The notes under the pieces: model-generated | What the model was told of the DNA's origin: nothing | Database searches by the model: none | Seen by the model: only the letters and a program-made list of their open reading frames with translations | In this document: positions 1-17,832 of the stretch, piece by piece | How positions within the stretch are numbered: position 1 is the stretch's first letter | Layout of the letters: each line of letters starts with the position of its first letter | Position numbers and translations under genes: made by a program | NCBI GenBank assembly: GCA_943735955.1 | Contig: OX030955.1 | Span: forward strand, 9,412,147-9,476,146 | Direction: 5' to 3' | Origin: Piscicola geometra | Taxonomy: Eukaryota; Annelida; Clitellata; Hirudinida; Piscicolidae | DNA: 64,000 nt

Positions 1-203
1 TGCTGTTGGTGTTGGTGTTGTTGTTTTTGTGGTTGTTGTAGTGCTGATGTAGTAAGGGTGCTGTGTTGGTATTGTTAGGGCTTTTCAATTATATTCTCTT
101 AGTTAAAGTTATCTCGTAGAACTAGATCATGAAGTAATTTTCTTTTAACAAATATTCAAAAAATAATCGCTAGAGCTTTAAAAGAAGTTACATCACCATA
201 CAG

Positions 204-5007
<4,804 letters not shown>

Positions 5008-5529
5008 GTGCACAAAAAAGAGCGTACACGTTTTTGATTTACCTATTATAATTAATTAGTTCAAAAGTATACTAGTTTGATTTAATTGAAAGCCATTTGT
5101 AAAATTAAAGGTTGTATATTTGATGAAGGCATTAATTAATTAGGAAAGAATCTCACTGACAGGTCAATCTATTTCAACTCACTGAATAGAATGTATAAAT
5201 TTAACGCGACTCTTATTTTATATATTTATTTTGATTATTTTTGACACTAACTGTTAACTGATTTTTATAATGATTTTTTTGAAAGAATTTATTTAGGCAT
5301 TTAGCGCCATTTAAAACTATCTAATCGTCCCATGGACACTGCAACGGCCCCTCTTTCCACCCCCCTCTTCCTCCTCTTCTTCCTCCTCCTCTTCCTCCTC
5401 CTCCTCCGTCATTGTTACTTGTTGCTTGTCTTTTCACCAGAGTTACTGAAGTTTGCATTAATTGGTTAACTATTTTTTGTAATATAACGCCATTATCTTC
5501 CCCATCTATAACATCAGTGCCATCACAAT
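5008..5529 (+). other. 3' flank of PLCB4, no further gene seen
   Basis: AT-rich DNA after the PLCB4 stop, probably including its 3' UTR. I saw no clear AATAAA within the first 200 bp. A short CTCCTCCT-rich tract lies at 5340-5405. Confidence 0.5.
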
Positions 5530-5539
5530 TGTTATTATT

Positions 5540-5626
5540 ATCATCAGTCAATCATTATCATTGTCATCATCATCATCACCATCATCATCAACATCCTCAT
5601 CATCATTATCATCATCATCAACATCC

Positions 5627-5664
<38 letters not shown>

Positions 5665-5672
5665 GTCCACAT
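5540..5672 (+). repeat. (ATC)n microsatellite
   Basis: Interrupted CAT/ATC triplets, about 110 bp of them nearly continuous. Open frames across it are low-complexity only. Confidence 0.85.
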
Positions 5673-5999
5673 TATTCTATCTTGATAATCACCTATAGAG
5701 ACTTCGTTGAAGATCGATTATCATAATCATTAACAACAAATCTTAAAAAAATAGTTTATATTTAAATTAACTTTTAATTGAATGCATGTTTAGGAGTCCT
5801 TTTATTTTCCTTTCTCTTCACATTTTGCGAATTCTTGAAACGCAAAGGGTTTGTTTGTGCGTTCGGTCGAAAACCAAATCTTGTAAATGTTATGTTCCGT
5901 AAATATTCACGGTACATATAATCTATGATTTTAAATAGCTGAGAAAGTTTTTGTCGCCAACTACCACAACGATTCCTAGATTCTTTCATGCTGTATTAA

Positions 6000-6356
6000 T
6001 AATTATTATAATTTCAATTGATAATTATTATAATCATAATTAATATTTATTATAATTATAAGTAATAATTATTATAATTATAAGTAATAATTATTATAAT
6101 TATAAGTAATAATTATTATAATTATAAGTAATAATTATTATAATTATAAGTAATAATTATTATAATTATAAGTAATAATTATTATAATTATAAGTAATAA
6201 TTATTATAATTATAAGTAATAATTACTATAATTATAAGTAATAATTATTATAATTTTAATTAATAATGATTGTAATTTTAACTGATAATTATTATAATTA
6301 TAAGTAATAGTTAGTATAATTATATGTAATAATTATTATAATCATAATTAATTGAC
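6000..6356 (+). repeat. 22-bp AT-only minisatellite
   Basis: About 15 copies of AATTATAAGTAATAATTATT plus AT (22 bp), exact in the centre and diverged at both edges. The unit contains dyads (AATAATTATTATAATTAT), so the array could form hairpins. Confidence 0.88.
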
Positions 6357-7478
6357 TCATGCCCCAAACATCATCATCGCTTACTATCTTCTGCTGGAAA
6401 ATACTTCTTGAGTAACTTCTTATTACAGAAACAATGTATTTATTTGATTTTTTTGTAATTTATATAATTGATTTTAATAATAATAAATAAAAATTTTATG
6501 TTGACTTGATATTTATATTTTCTAGCAAATTTTATTTATTTATTTTTGACATTTTATTCTCGCATATTAAATATTTAGCTGTCTCTACACCGGAGGTTTT
6601 GCATAGATTGTTATTCGTAATAAAATGTATATTCTGGAATAAGATGTAAAAAGCAAAAGTGATATTCTGAAAGTTGAGCTGCACGAAGATATATTTTCAC
6701 AACTTATTCTCCTAACTGTTTAGTTGCTCTGTCACATCGTTATAGCAACATCGCAGCCCTTTGATAACACTTGTTAGTCTGACTTGTTGTTAACTTCGTT
6801 AATTATAATAAAAATCATAAAACCTTGATGATTTCACATACACTGAAGAGTTTTCAAGAATTTTAAAAAGTTTTTTTAAGAAGCGGTTGCGTGATTGAGG
6901 TGTTAATAGCGACTGTTGGTTGGTTAAAATTTTTTTCAGTCTTATAAAACATTTTATAATTACTAACTTTTGATAAAGAAATATCAAAACTAAAATAAAT
7001 ATATTTCTTAGTAAAATATTAAAAAGTCTTTTTTTTTTCATGAAAACAATGGATTTTTCCAAATAAAATGTTTCATTATTATTTCAGCATAAAATGAGAT
7101 TTTTGTCTCGAATACCACAGCAAGTGATGCGGCTTGGAAGCCTAATTAAGTTTCCAGAAGTCTCCATTGCCGTAAAAAGTATCAATAGAACCAATTGCGA
7201 CTTGATGGTTTCGTAATTATTTGCATAAAGAGTCCTAGGTGACGGGAAATACACAATCGATCTACTTCAAGACACATTTTTCACTTTATTTACGAGAAAG
7301 AAGACTTCAATAATTGTACTTTCTTGCTAGTTTTATTGAAGCTGGAAAGGGTTTGTAATGCTGGGAATTCTTAACGCTGGGCGCTGTTGGTGGATTTAGA
7401 AATTCTTTTTTAAGTTGGAAATTTTTTTGGTGCTGTGAATTTTTGTTGGAAGCTGCAAACGATTAAGTGAGATTGAAG
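6357..7478. other. AT-rich spacer, nothing recognised
   Basis: No exon-like or domain-like frame was seen. Short frames such as 6799-7062 (-) are Lys/Ile/Phe-rich, as expected from base composition. Confidence 0.4.
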
Positions 7479-7622
7479 TGTTTTGTCAAAGCTTTCTTTT
7501 GCATCCCATTTATATAAAGGATTCTTGAATGTATTTATACTCTGGGCTGTAACAATTTTCTCTGGGAGTGAATTTCCAGGTGTTGGTAATCTCCTTGAGA
7601 ATTTATTTAATCTAGATTCGTT
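7479..7622 (-). mobile_element. Non-LTR retrotransposon (LINE) C-terminal fragment
   Basis: Read on the minus strand, 48 codons are free of stops and include RLPTPGNSLPEKIVTAQSIN, then TFKNPLYKW. This matches the pattern at the very C-terminus of CR1/L2/Jockey-type reverse transcriptase proteins (…WNSLP-E-V--A-S---FK--L---W). The Trp of the WNSLP motif is Gly here. No reverse transcriptase core is present, so this is a 3'-end relic, usual for 5'-truncated LINE copies. The call rests on one short motif. Confidence 0.55.
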
Positions 7623-9048
7623 CCTGCTTGTAGCTTCTTTATCCTTTTTACGGTCAATCTGAATATAAAATATATTCAGGCATGCTCGATTTGGAGGACT
7701 TTTTTATAGAATAATATTAGTATATTTGGTTTTTAACATTTATATATTTTATTTGTTACATATTTTTTCACTTTTTTTACAACTGAAATTTTGCGGAATA
7801 CATTTTTCCTTTTCAAAGCAATGTTTCTCTTCATAATTTCATGTATTACTTCAATGAATTGTTGTATATGTGTTTTCTATGTATTGAAAATGTTTATTTT
7901 TGAATTTTAGAGCTTTAAATATAATAGCTAAGTTTCAAAAGAATGTGTTTTTGCGACCCCGTGGGAAAACAACTACCATAATTTCATTCACTAAAAAGAT
8001 ATTCTGTGATTTTATTTGCATGATTAGTGTATTCCACAATTAATATAACCTGAGGGTACTACATAAAGAAATTCGCAAAAAAAGTATATATTTTCTTTAT
8101 AGCTCACTTAATTTCACTACAAAGTACCGTTCTCATTTGTTTTATTCTGCTATATTCTGCTATAAGCTAAATAAAAAATCCGAACGGCTTGAAACTGTTA
8201 TTTTACAAAAAGATTAAAGCCTGCCCCGTGATAGGAATACCGAATCCCTCCGCCTTCTATGTCTCTTGCACTAGAAAAATATAAGCACCAATTTAATCAC
8301 CGTCATCTCGTGGAATCACCCATAAGATAGCTTTTTTATATCTGTTTTTTTGGTTTTACGTTGTACGTACCGGCACCTAGAGCTAGTATTGGTTGAACCA
8401 GATTTAATATAAAACAAATCAAGCCTAATAAAATAAATATACGGGTAATAAAAAAGTTTATTTACAAATTTATGAGTTTGTTTTACTGACGCTGCGATGT
8501 GCTGATAAGAAGGGAGAAGAATGAAGCAGAAAGAGCATTTAAAAAGCCTTCTTTGTACATTCTTCAATTTTATAACTTTATCATTGAAACTTTACCTTTT
8601 ACGGCCTTTTAATTTGCTTTTAATCTTTTTAGTCTTGGTTCTTTTGTTGACGCTGTACTTAATGACATTCCATCTTTCGGGAATTATTCATTCACAATCA
8701 TAAAATAACTCTTTTATTTTTTTTGAAAAAGTAATTATTTATTATAAATTTTACCCACGCACAGGCAAACAAACTGCATGAAGGTATGCAATCGCCAGAG
8801 AAAAATGATTGTTTGAACGTCCAAAGCAATAAAGAAATTTTTTAAAAATAATTGAATCTTTTGGTTCTTTATAAGATGGCTTTGCCAACTATTGCTAAAA
8901 ATGATTGCTTGACAATATCCTAGACGCTATTTTTAGTCTGTTTAAATTGAATTTGCATGCAATTAAAATAATTTGAATATTAAAATTAAACAATAAATCT
9001 AGAGTTTTTAATATAGGTTTTATATTATTTTTTAACGTTTATTTTTTA
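7623..9048. other. AT-rich spacer, nothing recognised
   Basis: Frames at 8316-8567 (-) and 8521-8703 (+) have no recognisable domain. Confidence 0.4.
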
Positions 9049-9198
9049 ATTATACGTTTTGAATGACGGGCGTATATTTAGTTGGAAAGGTCTTTTCATA
9101 AAAAATTTACATCATTAAAAAATAAATAAAATTATAATCGAAAAATGATTCGTTCATAGATGATTTACGGCTCTAAATATACACCGGTCATTTTGAAA
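9049..9198. repeat. Imperfect inverted repeat beside transposase fragment
   Basis: GAATGACGGGCGTATATTTA at about 9060-9079 is nearly the reverse complement of TAAATATACACCGGTCATTT at about 9175-9194. The arms enclose about 95 bp of AT-rich DNA. They lie just beyond the C-terminal side of the transposase relic at 9230-9427, so they may be terminal repeats of that element or a small nested MITE. Confidence 0.5.
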
Positions 9199-9229
9199 AG
9201 AATGTAGAAATAACGCAAAAATTTGCACT

Positions 9230-9427
9230 TTATTTTTCGTTGAAGAACGTTTCAGTAAGAATTTTCGTAAAACTGCCAGTATTTCGGTTGCTGTGCCTCC
9301 AAAGGAGCTCACACAAGAAGTCGTCCCCTAAAGATCGTCGTGTGCCACATTGGCACCAATTCTGCATTTTTAAAACGTGCCAGAGAGCTTTCATGGTTTG
9401 TGTGTGACCTCTGATTATTGGATCCAC
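9230..9427 (-). pseudogene. Merlin/IS1016-like (ISXO2-type) transposase, C-terminal relic
   Basis: A minus-strand frame of 65 codons contains IIRGHTQTMKALWHVLKM, then RRSLGDDFLCELLWRHSNRN and a closing stop. It fits the end of the DDE domain of IS1595/IS1016-type transposases and eukaryotic Merlin elements (…HTQ-IE--W---K… then a ---L---Y-L-EF-WR pattern). The last catalytic acidic position in HTQTIE is not kept: the residue aligned with Glu is Lys, which suggests a dead copy. The rest of the transposase is absent upstream. Confidence 0.6.
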
Positions 9428-10970
9428 AGAGATTTTAGAATTTTTAACCTCTTTAATAGGCCGTATTGTCGTTTATTTGCCATGAACGAGAGTCAAAAGT
9501 CCTAAAAAAACATTTTATTTTTATGTTAGTTATTGATTCAAAATTCATTTTAAGTTTATTGAATGTTTTTTTAGAAATATTTACATAGTTGCAAGCGTCA
9601 AAAAGTTTGTTTTAAACCTACATTTTAAATTTTATTTTTTCATTCCAATTTTAACTTCAATTTAAATTTTATAGTTTTTTAATGTGTCTTAATTACAAGT
9701 GAATTCGATTGAAACAGACAGTAATGGCATCAGATATTTAAACGCATTCACATAAAGCCTTGATGGTGGTCTTGAAGCTCGTCCGGGTTTACGCCACGTT
9801 AGTATTATTATCCTTGTATTGTGTTGAATTGCATTTCAATGTTTTGTATTTCATTGAATTGTATTGTATTGTATAGGTCATCTGGAAACCAAATAAAACA
9901 AAAACCCACAGCGGAAAAGGTGTATTATACTTGCATGATTGAGGAAGAGAAAAGCTATCAGAAAAATAGGTTTAGGGAGAATTCATAAAACAAAAAAGCA
10001 AACAAAAGAGGCAAGTATGATTAATGAATGTAAAGAAGCGATGGCAATGCAGACAGACAATTCAATGGCTTCTGTTGCCATTTTTACTGCAATATTCAAC
10101 TAGAATTAATTTTAATTTGTACAAGAATTATTTAAAAATAAATTTGTAATAAAAATAGTAATTTTTCATAAAGCCAAATAAATTATGTGAATACCTAAAC
10201 CTTTGCAATAAAGTCGAATCTAGCAGGGTTCGTTGGAAGATTTATTATTACATTTTTCTCCATACTTTTATTTTTATTTTTAAAAAAATATTGCTATTCT
10301 TTAAATAAATAAGCTTGTAGTCAGACAAGAAACGTATGCGTGCAAAATTAATACTAACATGGCTTTGAACGATCAGTCATTATTCCAGCTTTCAAACTCT
10401 CAAACTGAAATTAATTTGGCTCTCTTCGTGAAACTTTTTTGTCAAATAAATAAAAATACTCTCGGAATATTTTTTTTCAAAAACCACAATTTGTTTTCAT
10501 GACTCCAAAAAAGCTATTCTCATATCCGTTTGATTCTTTTCCACTTCCAATTCCACCGTATCATCCATCTTGCATATTTAAAGTGTGCATTAATCATTTG
10601 GTAATATGTTCAAATAAACGACGCCATTAATGATTGATTTAAAAGAAAACATTTTTGAAAATTCTTTATATCATGTTTTCCTGAAAGTCAATTGTATTAT
10701 TAAAGTGCCTCGTAAGGGTTATACGCCACAACAATATCTTATTGATTATTTTTATTATTTGTATCATTATTCTTCTTATAATTAAAATTATTATTATCTT
10801 TCAATTTTGAAAGCTTTGCTAAAAATATATCTTCAGACTTTCATTTCTTCGAAAACGAAATCTAATTAGATTTTTCGGAATAAATTGTTTCCAGTTATGA
10901 AAAAGTTTATTCTGAAACATGCCCATGGCAATTATTGAAAATAAATAAAGCATTCGAGAAAATAGTTTCA
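9428..10970. other. AT-rich spacer, nothing recognised
   Basis: No coding signal or structured repeat was seen beyond short poly-A and poly-T runs. Confidence 0.4.
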
Positions 10971-11013
10971 GGATCATCATCGTCATCGTCATCAACATCA
11001 TTACCACCACCAT

Positions 11014-11048
<35 letters not shown>

Positions 11049-11092
11049 TCATCATCGTCGTCGTCATCGTCATCATCATCATCATTGTTTTC
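10971..11092 (+). repeat. (ATC/ACC)n compound trinucleotide repeat
   Basis: TCATCGTCATC, then ACCACC, then a long CATCATCATC run. Ser, Asp or Met frames across it are repeat artefacts. Confidence 0.85.
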
Positions 11093-11775
11093 CTCATTCT
11101 GCTTTATATTATGCACGCCTCTAATTCATTCCTCCCTTGAGGACTGGCTCTGACCGTCTCCCCTTCTCCTTCTCCACCCCAAACGGTTTAGCACATCCGA
11201 GTGATCCCCTTCCATCCTCGCTCCATCCTACCAAACACTCAATCCTACTTTTGAAGCCTTCAAATTCCTTCAGGCTGTAAAACCCTACAATTTTTACGCA
11301 CTTTTTTTACTGTTGCTACGCTTTAAACTTATCATTTTTTAGAAATTTCATAGAAGTTGTTTCGGCACCACAGACTTCTCTGCTGAAGCTCTGAGGAAAC
11401 GATGGCTCCCTTTGTTTTAGCTTTTCACTGAGAACTATAGTTTAACTATTAACTTTTATCGTTTTAAAACGTAACGTGTGCCCACAGTAAAGCCTCGAGA
11501 AAAAATAATTACGTGAGTTCTTAATAGAAGCTAAGTGAATATTTCTGAGAATGGCTAGACTCCTATTTGCCTAATTCATTTGGAAATCTTGACTTAGTTT
11601 AATATAAAACAAAAAAATGTGTGAAACCCTAACTTTTTGTGGGGAAAACTGAAGAGTCTCCACTTCCTAATAAACTAGCTTAATCGTTCTCACCAAAAGC
11701 TTTTAAGTTTCTTCAAAAGACATAAGTATTGAAGATCAAATTTATCCTAGATATATAGGTAAGTTGTCTCATCTC

Positions 11776-12127
11776 CAGGGGTGGCGATGTGCTGCAAATC
11801 TTGGGAGAGGGGGGTTCTACCCAGCATACACGATCCTGGGGTCACGATTCCCCCTCCCCCCACTTGAAAGAACATTTTTAAACTTCAGTTTTGATACGAA
11901 AATTTAAGTAAGCAAATAATAGTTTTGTTTTAGACAGCTATCACTATAACTACACCTACTCACAATTTATTACTATATAAACATTCTTTTTTTTGGTATG
12001 GTTGACCATTAGGCTTGTACCAAATCAACATTTTAAAAATGTTTTTATTGAAATTGTGTAAGTCCACATTGAGGTGGACCTCTCACTACCAAAAAGTTGA
12101 GAAGTCTGGACCCCAGGACCCCCCGTG
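11776..12127. mobile_element. hAT-like non-autonomous element (MITE) with 8-bp target duplication
   Basis: A 352-bp block begins CAGGGGTGGCGATG and ends GACCCCAGGACCCCCCGTG. It is flanked by the same 8 bp, CTCATCTC, at 11768-11775 and 12128-12135. An 8-bp duplication and ends near CAGGGGT are typical of hAT elements. The terminal inverted repeat is weak (CAGGGGTGG against CACGGGGGG). G- and C-rich tracts near each end stand out from the AT-rich flanks. There is no transposase inside. Confidence 0.6.
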
Positions 12128-15100
12128 CTCATCTCTGAATTCTAAATGTTTCTAAATTCGACGTTATTACATTGTTCGATGGTGGCGATGATTATAATTA
12201 TAAGAATGATTGGAAAGTTGCAGAATTCGTGGCTTTTACGTCCCAATAACAAGAAAAGGAAAATAGGAAGTAGTGACAATTATTTTTATTATTATAAAAA
12301 AAAATATGTTAGAAAATGGTTAAATATTAAAGCTCTATTAAAAAGTATTGTTCAATCTTCGTCATTTCATTTGCTTTATGGATGGTTGTCCGTGTGAGTG
12401 CGAAAATTTCATTTACGGTTTTTTAATAGACGACGATTTTATTCGAAACAAAACTCTTTTAAGATTTATAATTGGTTCAGTCACTGCTTAACTTTTGAAA
12501 ATTTGGAAAGAGGTTTTTAGTAGCTTTTGAGAAAATGATCTTAGTTAACTTTCCTTAATTTAGGTATCTAATAAATTAATTATTCATATTATTAGATCTT
12601 TTGTAATGACTTCTAGTATTTAGTTAACTTTAAAAACGCAATTAAAAATCGAAATGACCTACGACTTCCCTTGAGGAAAAGAATTACAGGTTTTTTTGTA
12701 TTCTTTTTTGTCGAAAGTTTCCATTTTTTTAGTCTTTTCAGCCTAAAGTTTTCCATTTTTTACTCAATTTCTGAAATCATTTCGAAATGATTTTTAACCC
12801 GCTCATATTAAACGTGAAGATTTTATTGCTCACAATTTGCAAACTTTCATGAAAGATTGTAATCGTAATCTTTGAGTTCTTTGCTCCATTGCACGATTTT
12901 CAGTCATAATAAAGCCGCGTATCTGCGTTTATGTCTTTCATTGTTTGGGCCATAAAAAGTTTCGTGTCTAAAAAATAGCGTGATGCCAAAAAGTAAAAAA
13001 CTTTAAACTGAATTTTCATCTCTTATAAAATACACACGTCAAAGAACTGTAAAAATTTAAACTTTTTTCAGAAAAAAAGTATTGGAACGAAAATAAGAAT
13101 GATTGAAGATGATTAAAAAGATTTTTTTATGTTTAGAAAGCATTCGACCAACATTCTTGGGCACTATTAATTTAAAAAATATATTTATTTAAAAAATTGT
13201 TTTAGTTTTATTTCACAAATTTAAATATAAACAAGATTTTGTGAAAATATTATTTATAAAAATTAATTTTAATCTAATAAAATAGAGGGGTGTTAAAAAT
13301 AAAAAGACTAAGTAACAAAAACCAATGTCCTTATATTATAATAATTATTCAATCCGGTATTTCACGGCAATTGCTGAATCGAAATAATTTAGAATAGAAA
13401 AAGTAAAGTTCAAAAAAGTCAAGAATGATGAGCATTTTTATAAATCGCAAGTAAATGAACCTTTACAGCTTCGTTCAACTTCTTAGCTTCTAAGTGAATG
13501 TTATTACACGCTTCAGCAATAAGATATACATTTACATGAATCAAGTAACTCTTGCTAAGCTCCGTTCCAAAATGTATACTTTGATTTAAAAAAATAAACT
13601 TAAAATATTGCTATTTTTTAAATTTCAGCGTCTTCAAACGACTTGCGTTTCAATCAGAAAAGACCTCTTCTTGACAATATGACCTGATGTCGCTTCAAGA
13701 AAGTTCCAAAACAAATTTTTAACTACCATTTCTTTTCGCATTTATATTATTTTATTTAAAAATGAATAAATTGTTGTTTCAAGATTTTTTTACAACTAGA
13801 AAATTAGAACATTGCAGGTGTTAAAATGAACTTTACGAGAAAAATACATTGATGAGATTAATTTCTCCTTCTTTTACTTATACGTGGAATATTCCATTAC
13901 GTTGCGACACCAAAAACATGAAGAATAGTTAAATGAAACTTTTGTAGCCAATGGTACTTTTTTGATTGAGGCTGATGATTTTTTTGCAAACTGTCACAAA
14001 AGTTTCAGTAAAAGAAAGTCATTCATTTTGACAGAACTTGAACTAAAGCATTCTTCACGAACACCCTTTGGACCACTTCACGCTGAATCTAAATCTTTGT
14101 TTCAACTCTTTAAAAAACATTTTCCAGATTTTTTAACAATACACAATAATAACGCGAACAGACTGCACTCTGCAGAGTTAAGTACAAGCTGGAGCAAAAA
14201 CCAAAATTCCGTAAAATATTTAGAAACTAATTATTTTACAATAGAATAAAATATTTAAGACCTCGAACAGAATGCAGCTTATGAGATCATAATGTCTAAA
14301 GAAAAAGCTTTGAAATCCATATTGGAAAAACGACGACCACAACAATAACTACCGAAAATGATAAGTGATTCATAGCTTTTGAAAAAAGGAAAGTGGCTGA
14401 ATGTGTGGTACTTGGAAACAAACGTGTTTCAACTAATATTACAATAAAATAGTTTTTTTAAATCTCTGTTTATCACGCAGACATAATATTATGAACTAAC
14501 CAAACAATTTAAGCAAATGTGTTTTCATTATTTAAAAATAATTTTTAGAAAATTAACAAATGTTAATTATAATTATTTAATCAGATTTTTGCAAAGTTGA
14601 GCACAAACGTTTTTACCGAAGCTGTCATTTTCGTCAATGATTGAGATTTTAAGTTAATTTGGAGTTTATTAAATGACTAATTAACTTTTTTTACATTATA
14701 ATTATTTTAATCAGTCAGTTAGTCTGTTAATTTGAAAGGTAATTGTAATGGTATAAAAAAAATTGCATTTTTCATCGATCAATTTTCTCAAAATGAATCA
14801 CTGTAACTTTAATATTTTAAATTAATAAAGTCATTTACTTTTTAGTTTTTTTTCTTTGGTAGTAAATTTAATTAACTTTGAACGTGATGTTGTGATGGAA
14901 ATGTTTGAAGCTTGTAGTTCGATGTTGTTCCATTTGCATTTTCTGTTGATTTATTTAGATGAAAAACTCATCGTAAATTAGAAGATATTGTGTCTCAGCA
15001 GACTCTTATTATATTAAGAACATTTTTTTTCCTTTATTTAAAAAACTATTTTTTAAAGAAACAATTTTTTTATTTAAAAAAAAGATTTTTTTTACATTGT

Positions 15101-15853
15101 AAAAGTTTTCAATGTCTAATTGAGTGTTTTGAGTGATACCATGAGCCCATGATGCATGATGTCATCTCAAGAAACTGAATTATCTGATGACGTCGACAAG
15201 TTAGCAATTGTTAGGGCAAGGGTTTCGCTTACTGCAGCTCCATGGTCAACGTATTTTTTGCAAGCATTAATAAAGTTTTGAAGATTATTATTGAAGATGA
15301 GAAAGCCTTCAGATGATGACTAAGCCTTTTTCCGTGATGTGACACAGCAAAAAGAGAGCCGCAGAAGTCATAGGTTAAACAAAGACAAAGTCCATAACTT
15401 AGTCGAAGCCTGTTTGGATTCTGAATCCAATGACTTTTGATAGATACTGCTTCTTTTGGTGGCAAACTTTTGGTGGACTTGTTTATCAAGTTCATAACAA
15501 CGTTAAGGAGATTTTACGTGCCTAAAGATTATCTGTCAGATGAAAACTTTGAGAAAACATGCATCTCATTGACTTGTCAATATAATCCAGACTTTTCAAG
15601 TTTAAAAACAAAAAAGTTAATACTATATTATAATATTGTGTTTAATCCAAGCTTTTTTTACTCTGGTTTCTTTTGCAATCATTTTTTTAAAGAATGAAAA
15701 TTATTGTTCCAACATTTAACAGTAACTTCTATTAAATTTGGCAAAAGATTAACGGGTATCATTTTGGTTAACAGATTAACGGTTAACGAAGTTTTTTTAT
15801 TTTTAACTTTGCTCTTTTTTGGCTTTGTTAAGCACACAAGTCTTTTATATCTT
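12128..15853. other. AT-rich spacer, nothing firmly recognised
   Basis: A 95-codon frame at 13962-14249 and a stretch at 15230-15620 have more normal residue mixes than their surroundings. They match no family I know and lack splice or promoter context; they may be old transposon relics. Confidence 0.35.
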
Positions 15854-15908
15854 TCATTGAAGCACCCATATTACCCGCTAGAGGTGGGTAATATGGGTGC
15901 TTCAATGA
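15854..15908. ncRNA. Perfect 23-bp hairpin with 9-nt loop, possible small-RNA precursor
   Basis: The left arm at 15854-15876 (core GAAGCACCCATATTACCC) is an exact reverse complement of 15886-15908 (core GGGTAATATGGGTGCTTC). The loop is GCTAGAGGT. Below the perfect stem, pairing continues with two mismatches (15846-15852 with 15910-15916), giving a stem of about 31 bp. This could be a microRNA-like precursor or a fold-back transposon relic. Expression cannot be judged from sequence. Confidence 0.4.
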
Positions 15909-17832
15909 TAAATATGTTCCAGCGTTCATTAGACCATAAAATAAAAAAGACAAAAAATTATTTGTTATCAAACAATAACAGTATTAGTAAAATAATATAA
16001 TAAGTAACAAAATGCATTAAATATACAAAAAGAGGGTTCACATGTTCATAAATGACTGGCTCTACATATTTCTCAGTTTATTAAAAAAAAATATTAAAGA
16101 AAACAAAAGTTATTGTAATCGAACAATATTTTTAATGATTAAAAAATAACACAAGCAATAAAAAATATTAAGCAAGATAAAATGACCTCTCATATTACCC
16201 CAAGTAAAATTGTGGCCAATCAACATATAGTAGCTGATGATTAAAAACACTTTTAAAGCATATCACTAGAAGATAAAAATTCACAAATGTTAGATTTTTT
16301 CTAATTTTCTTTATCTTTTATGCGCACGGAAACACAGTTGACGGAATGTAGCAAAAAAAAAGTCAAATAAAAAATGTAAACTTATTTGAAAAAACTGTCA
16401 GCAAAAAATGGCTGCTATGCGACAAAAATACATAAAGTAAAAGACCATAAATCTCTATTTAAATATTTGTAAAACGCTATGGTAATTGTGAATAGATTAT
16501 ATTACTCCCTTTCGTCTATATAAACTGGAAAGAATATATAGCACTTGAACAGCAAATCTATACTCGAAGAGGGCGATTGAGTAGATTTCAAAAAGTCAAC
16601 TTCAAATGGACAATCCTTTAAGTGAGTTAATGTCGTTCCTCAAATTTTTCGGTAGATATAATAAAAGCTTTAGAGTACGTATTATATTCAAGATCCTCCG
16701 CGTGACATATAGAGTCTTTATACTAAAATATATAAATCTTTATAAAAAAAATAACTATGCTCAGCAATTTAAATGATAGTTTATCTATACAATAGTTATA
16801 ATAAAAAATTACAATAAGAAATATTTGTGATAAACATGGTATTTGGAAAAGTCTATGGGGGGGCTTGTAAGACTGAAGCAATTGTATCTTATAGCTTCGG
16901 GCGCAGAGACTTCAGAACATGCCAAGGTGAAGAACCTGCATGATTTTATAAAATAGGTTTGAAGTGTCTGAAAAAAGTCGAAAAAACTACAGTTGAGTTA
17001 TTTGTAGAGATGTGAAGTCAGTGATTAAAGAGTTTTTATAGGGTTTTGAAGCTTTGAAGAGAAATTTAGGAAAAAATTTTACATTTTAAAATATAAAAAA
17101 AAGTATTAAAAAAATCGTTACATTTTAAAAATAAGATAAACTCTAGTTGGAAAAATTAATGGACGTAGTAAATTAAAACACTGGAGATAAAAGATGGCTT
17201 TTGAAAAGGAATAATTATTTTGTGTCTGCCAAAAACCCCGGAAGATTTAGAAAAACTGTTTGATTAATTGTTAACTTGCATGAAAGAAGGAATTTGGAAT
17301 AAAGCAACGGAAATGTTTTAAATATATTTAAAAGCTGGAATTCTAGAAATTAAGATTAACAAGAGGTCATCCTGGATTTAGATAGATTTATAAGAAAAAG
17401 ATCTCTACATACAACACCCAAACTATACGTTTTAAGAGGTTGCACAACTTTTGAGATTTAGTGTGAAATAAATAAATAAATTATAAACATAAAATTTAAA
17501 GTATTTACAGTATAAAGATTAAATTTATAGCCAAAAATATATTGAAATCGGACGTTTATTAACTTTTTTAAAGAACATATTTGTTTTACATTAACGTATG
17601 CCGAATAAAAGTAACTTATCAAAAATATAATTAAAATTGACATTTTTAACTGTCTTCAAATGAGGCGTGATAATGGAAACGTTGCCTCTTTACTGAATGC
17701 ACTGAAGCCTTTAGTTTTTACTTCAGCTTTTACTTTGTATTTGAAATAGTTTAAAGCTAAAAACAAAAAAAATTCTAAGCTATAACTTAATTTATTTATT
17801 CCTTTAAATCTTCCCAAATATTTATTTTAAAA
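15909..17832. other. AT-rich spacer downstream of the GPCR gene
   Basis: No gene was recognised. The right end (about 17700-17832) is expected to be 3' UTR of the minus-strand receptor gene. Confidence 0.4.
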
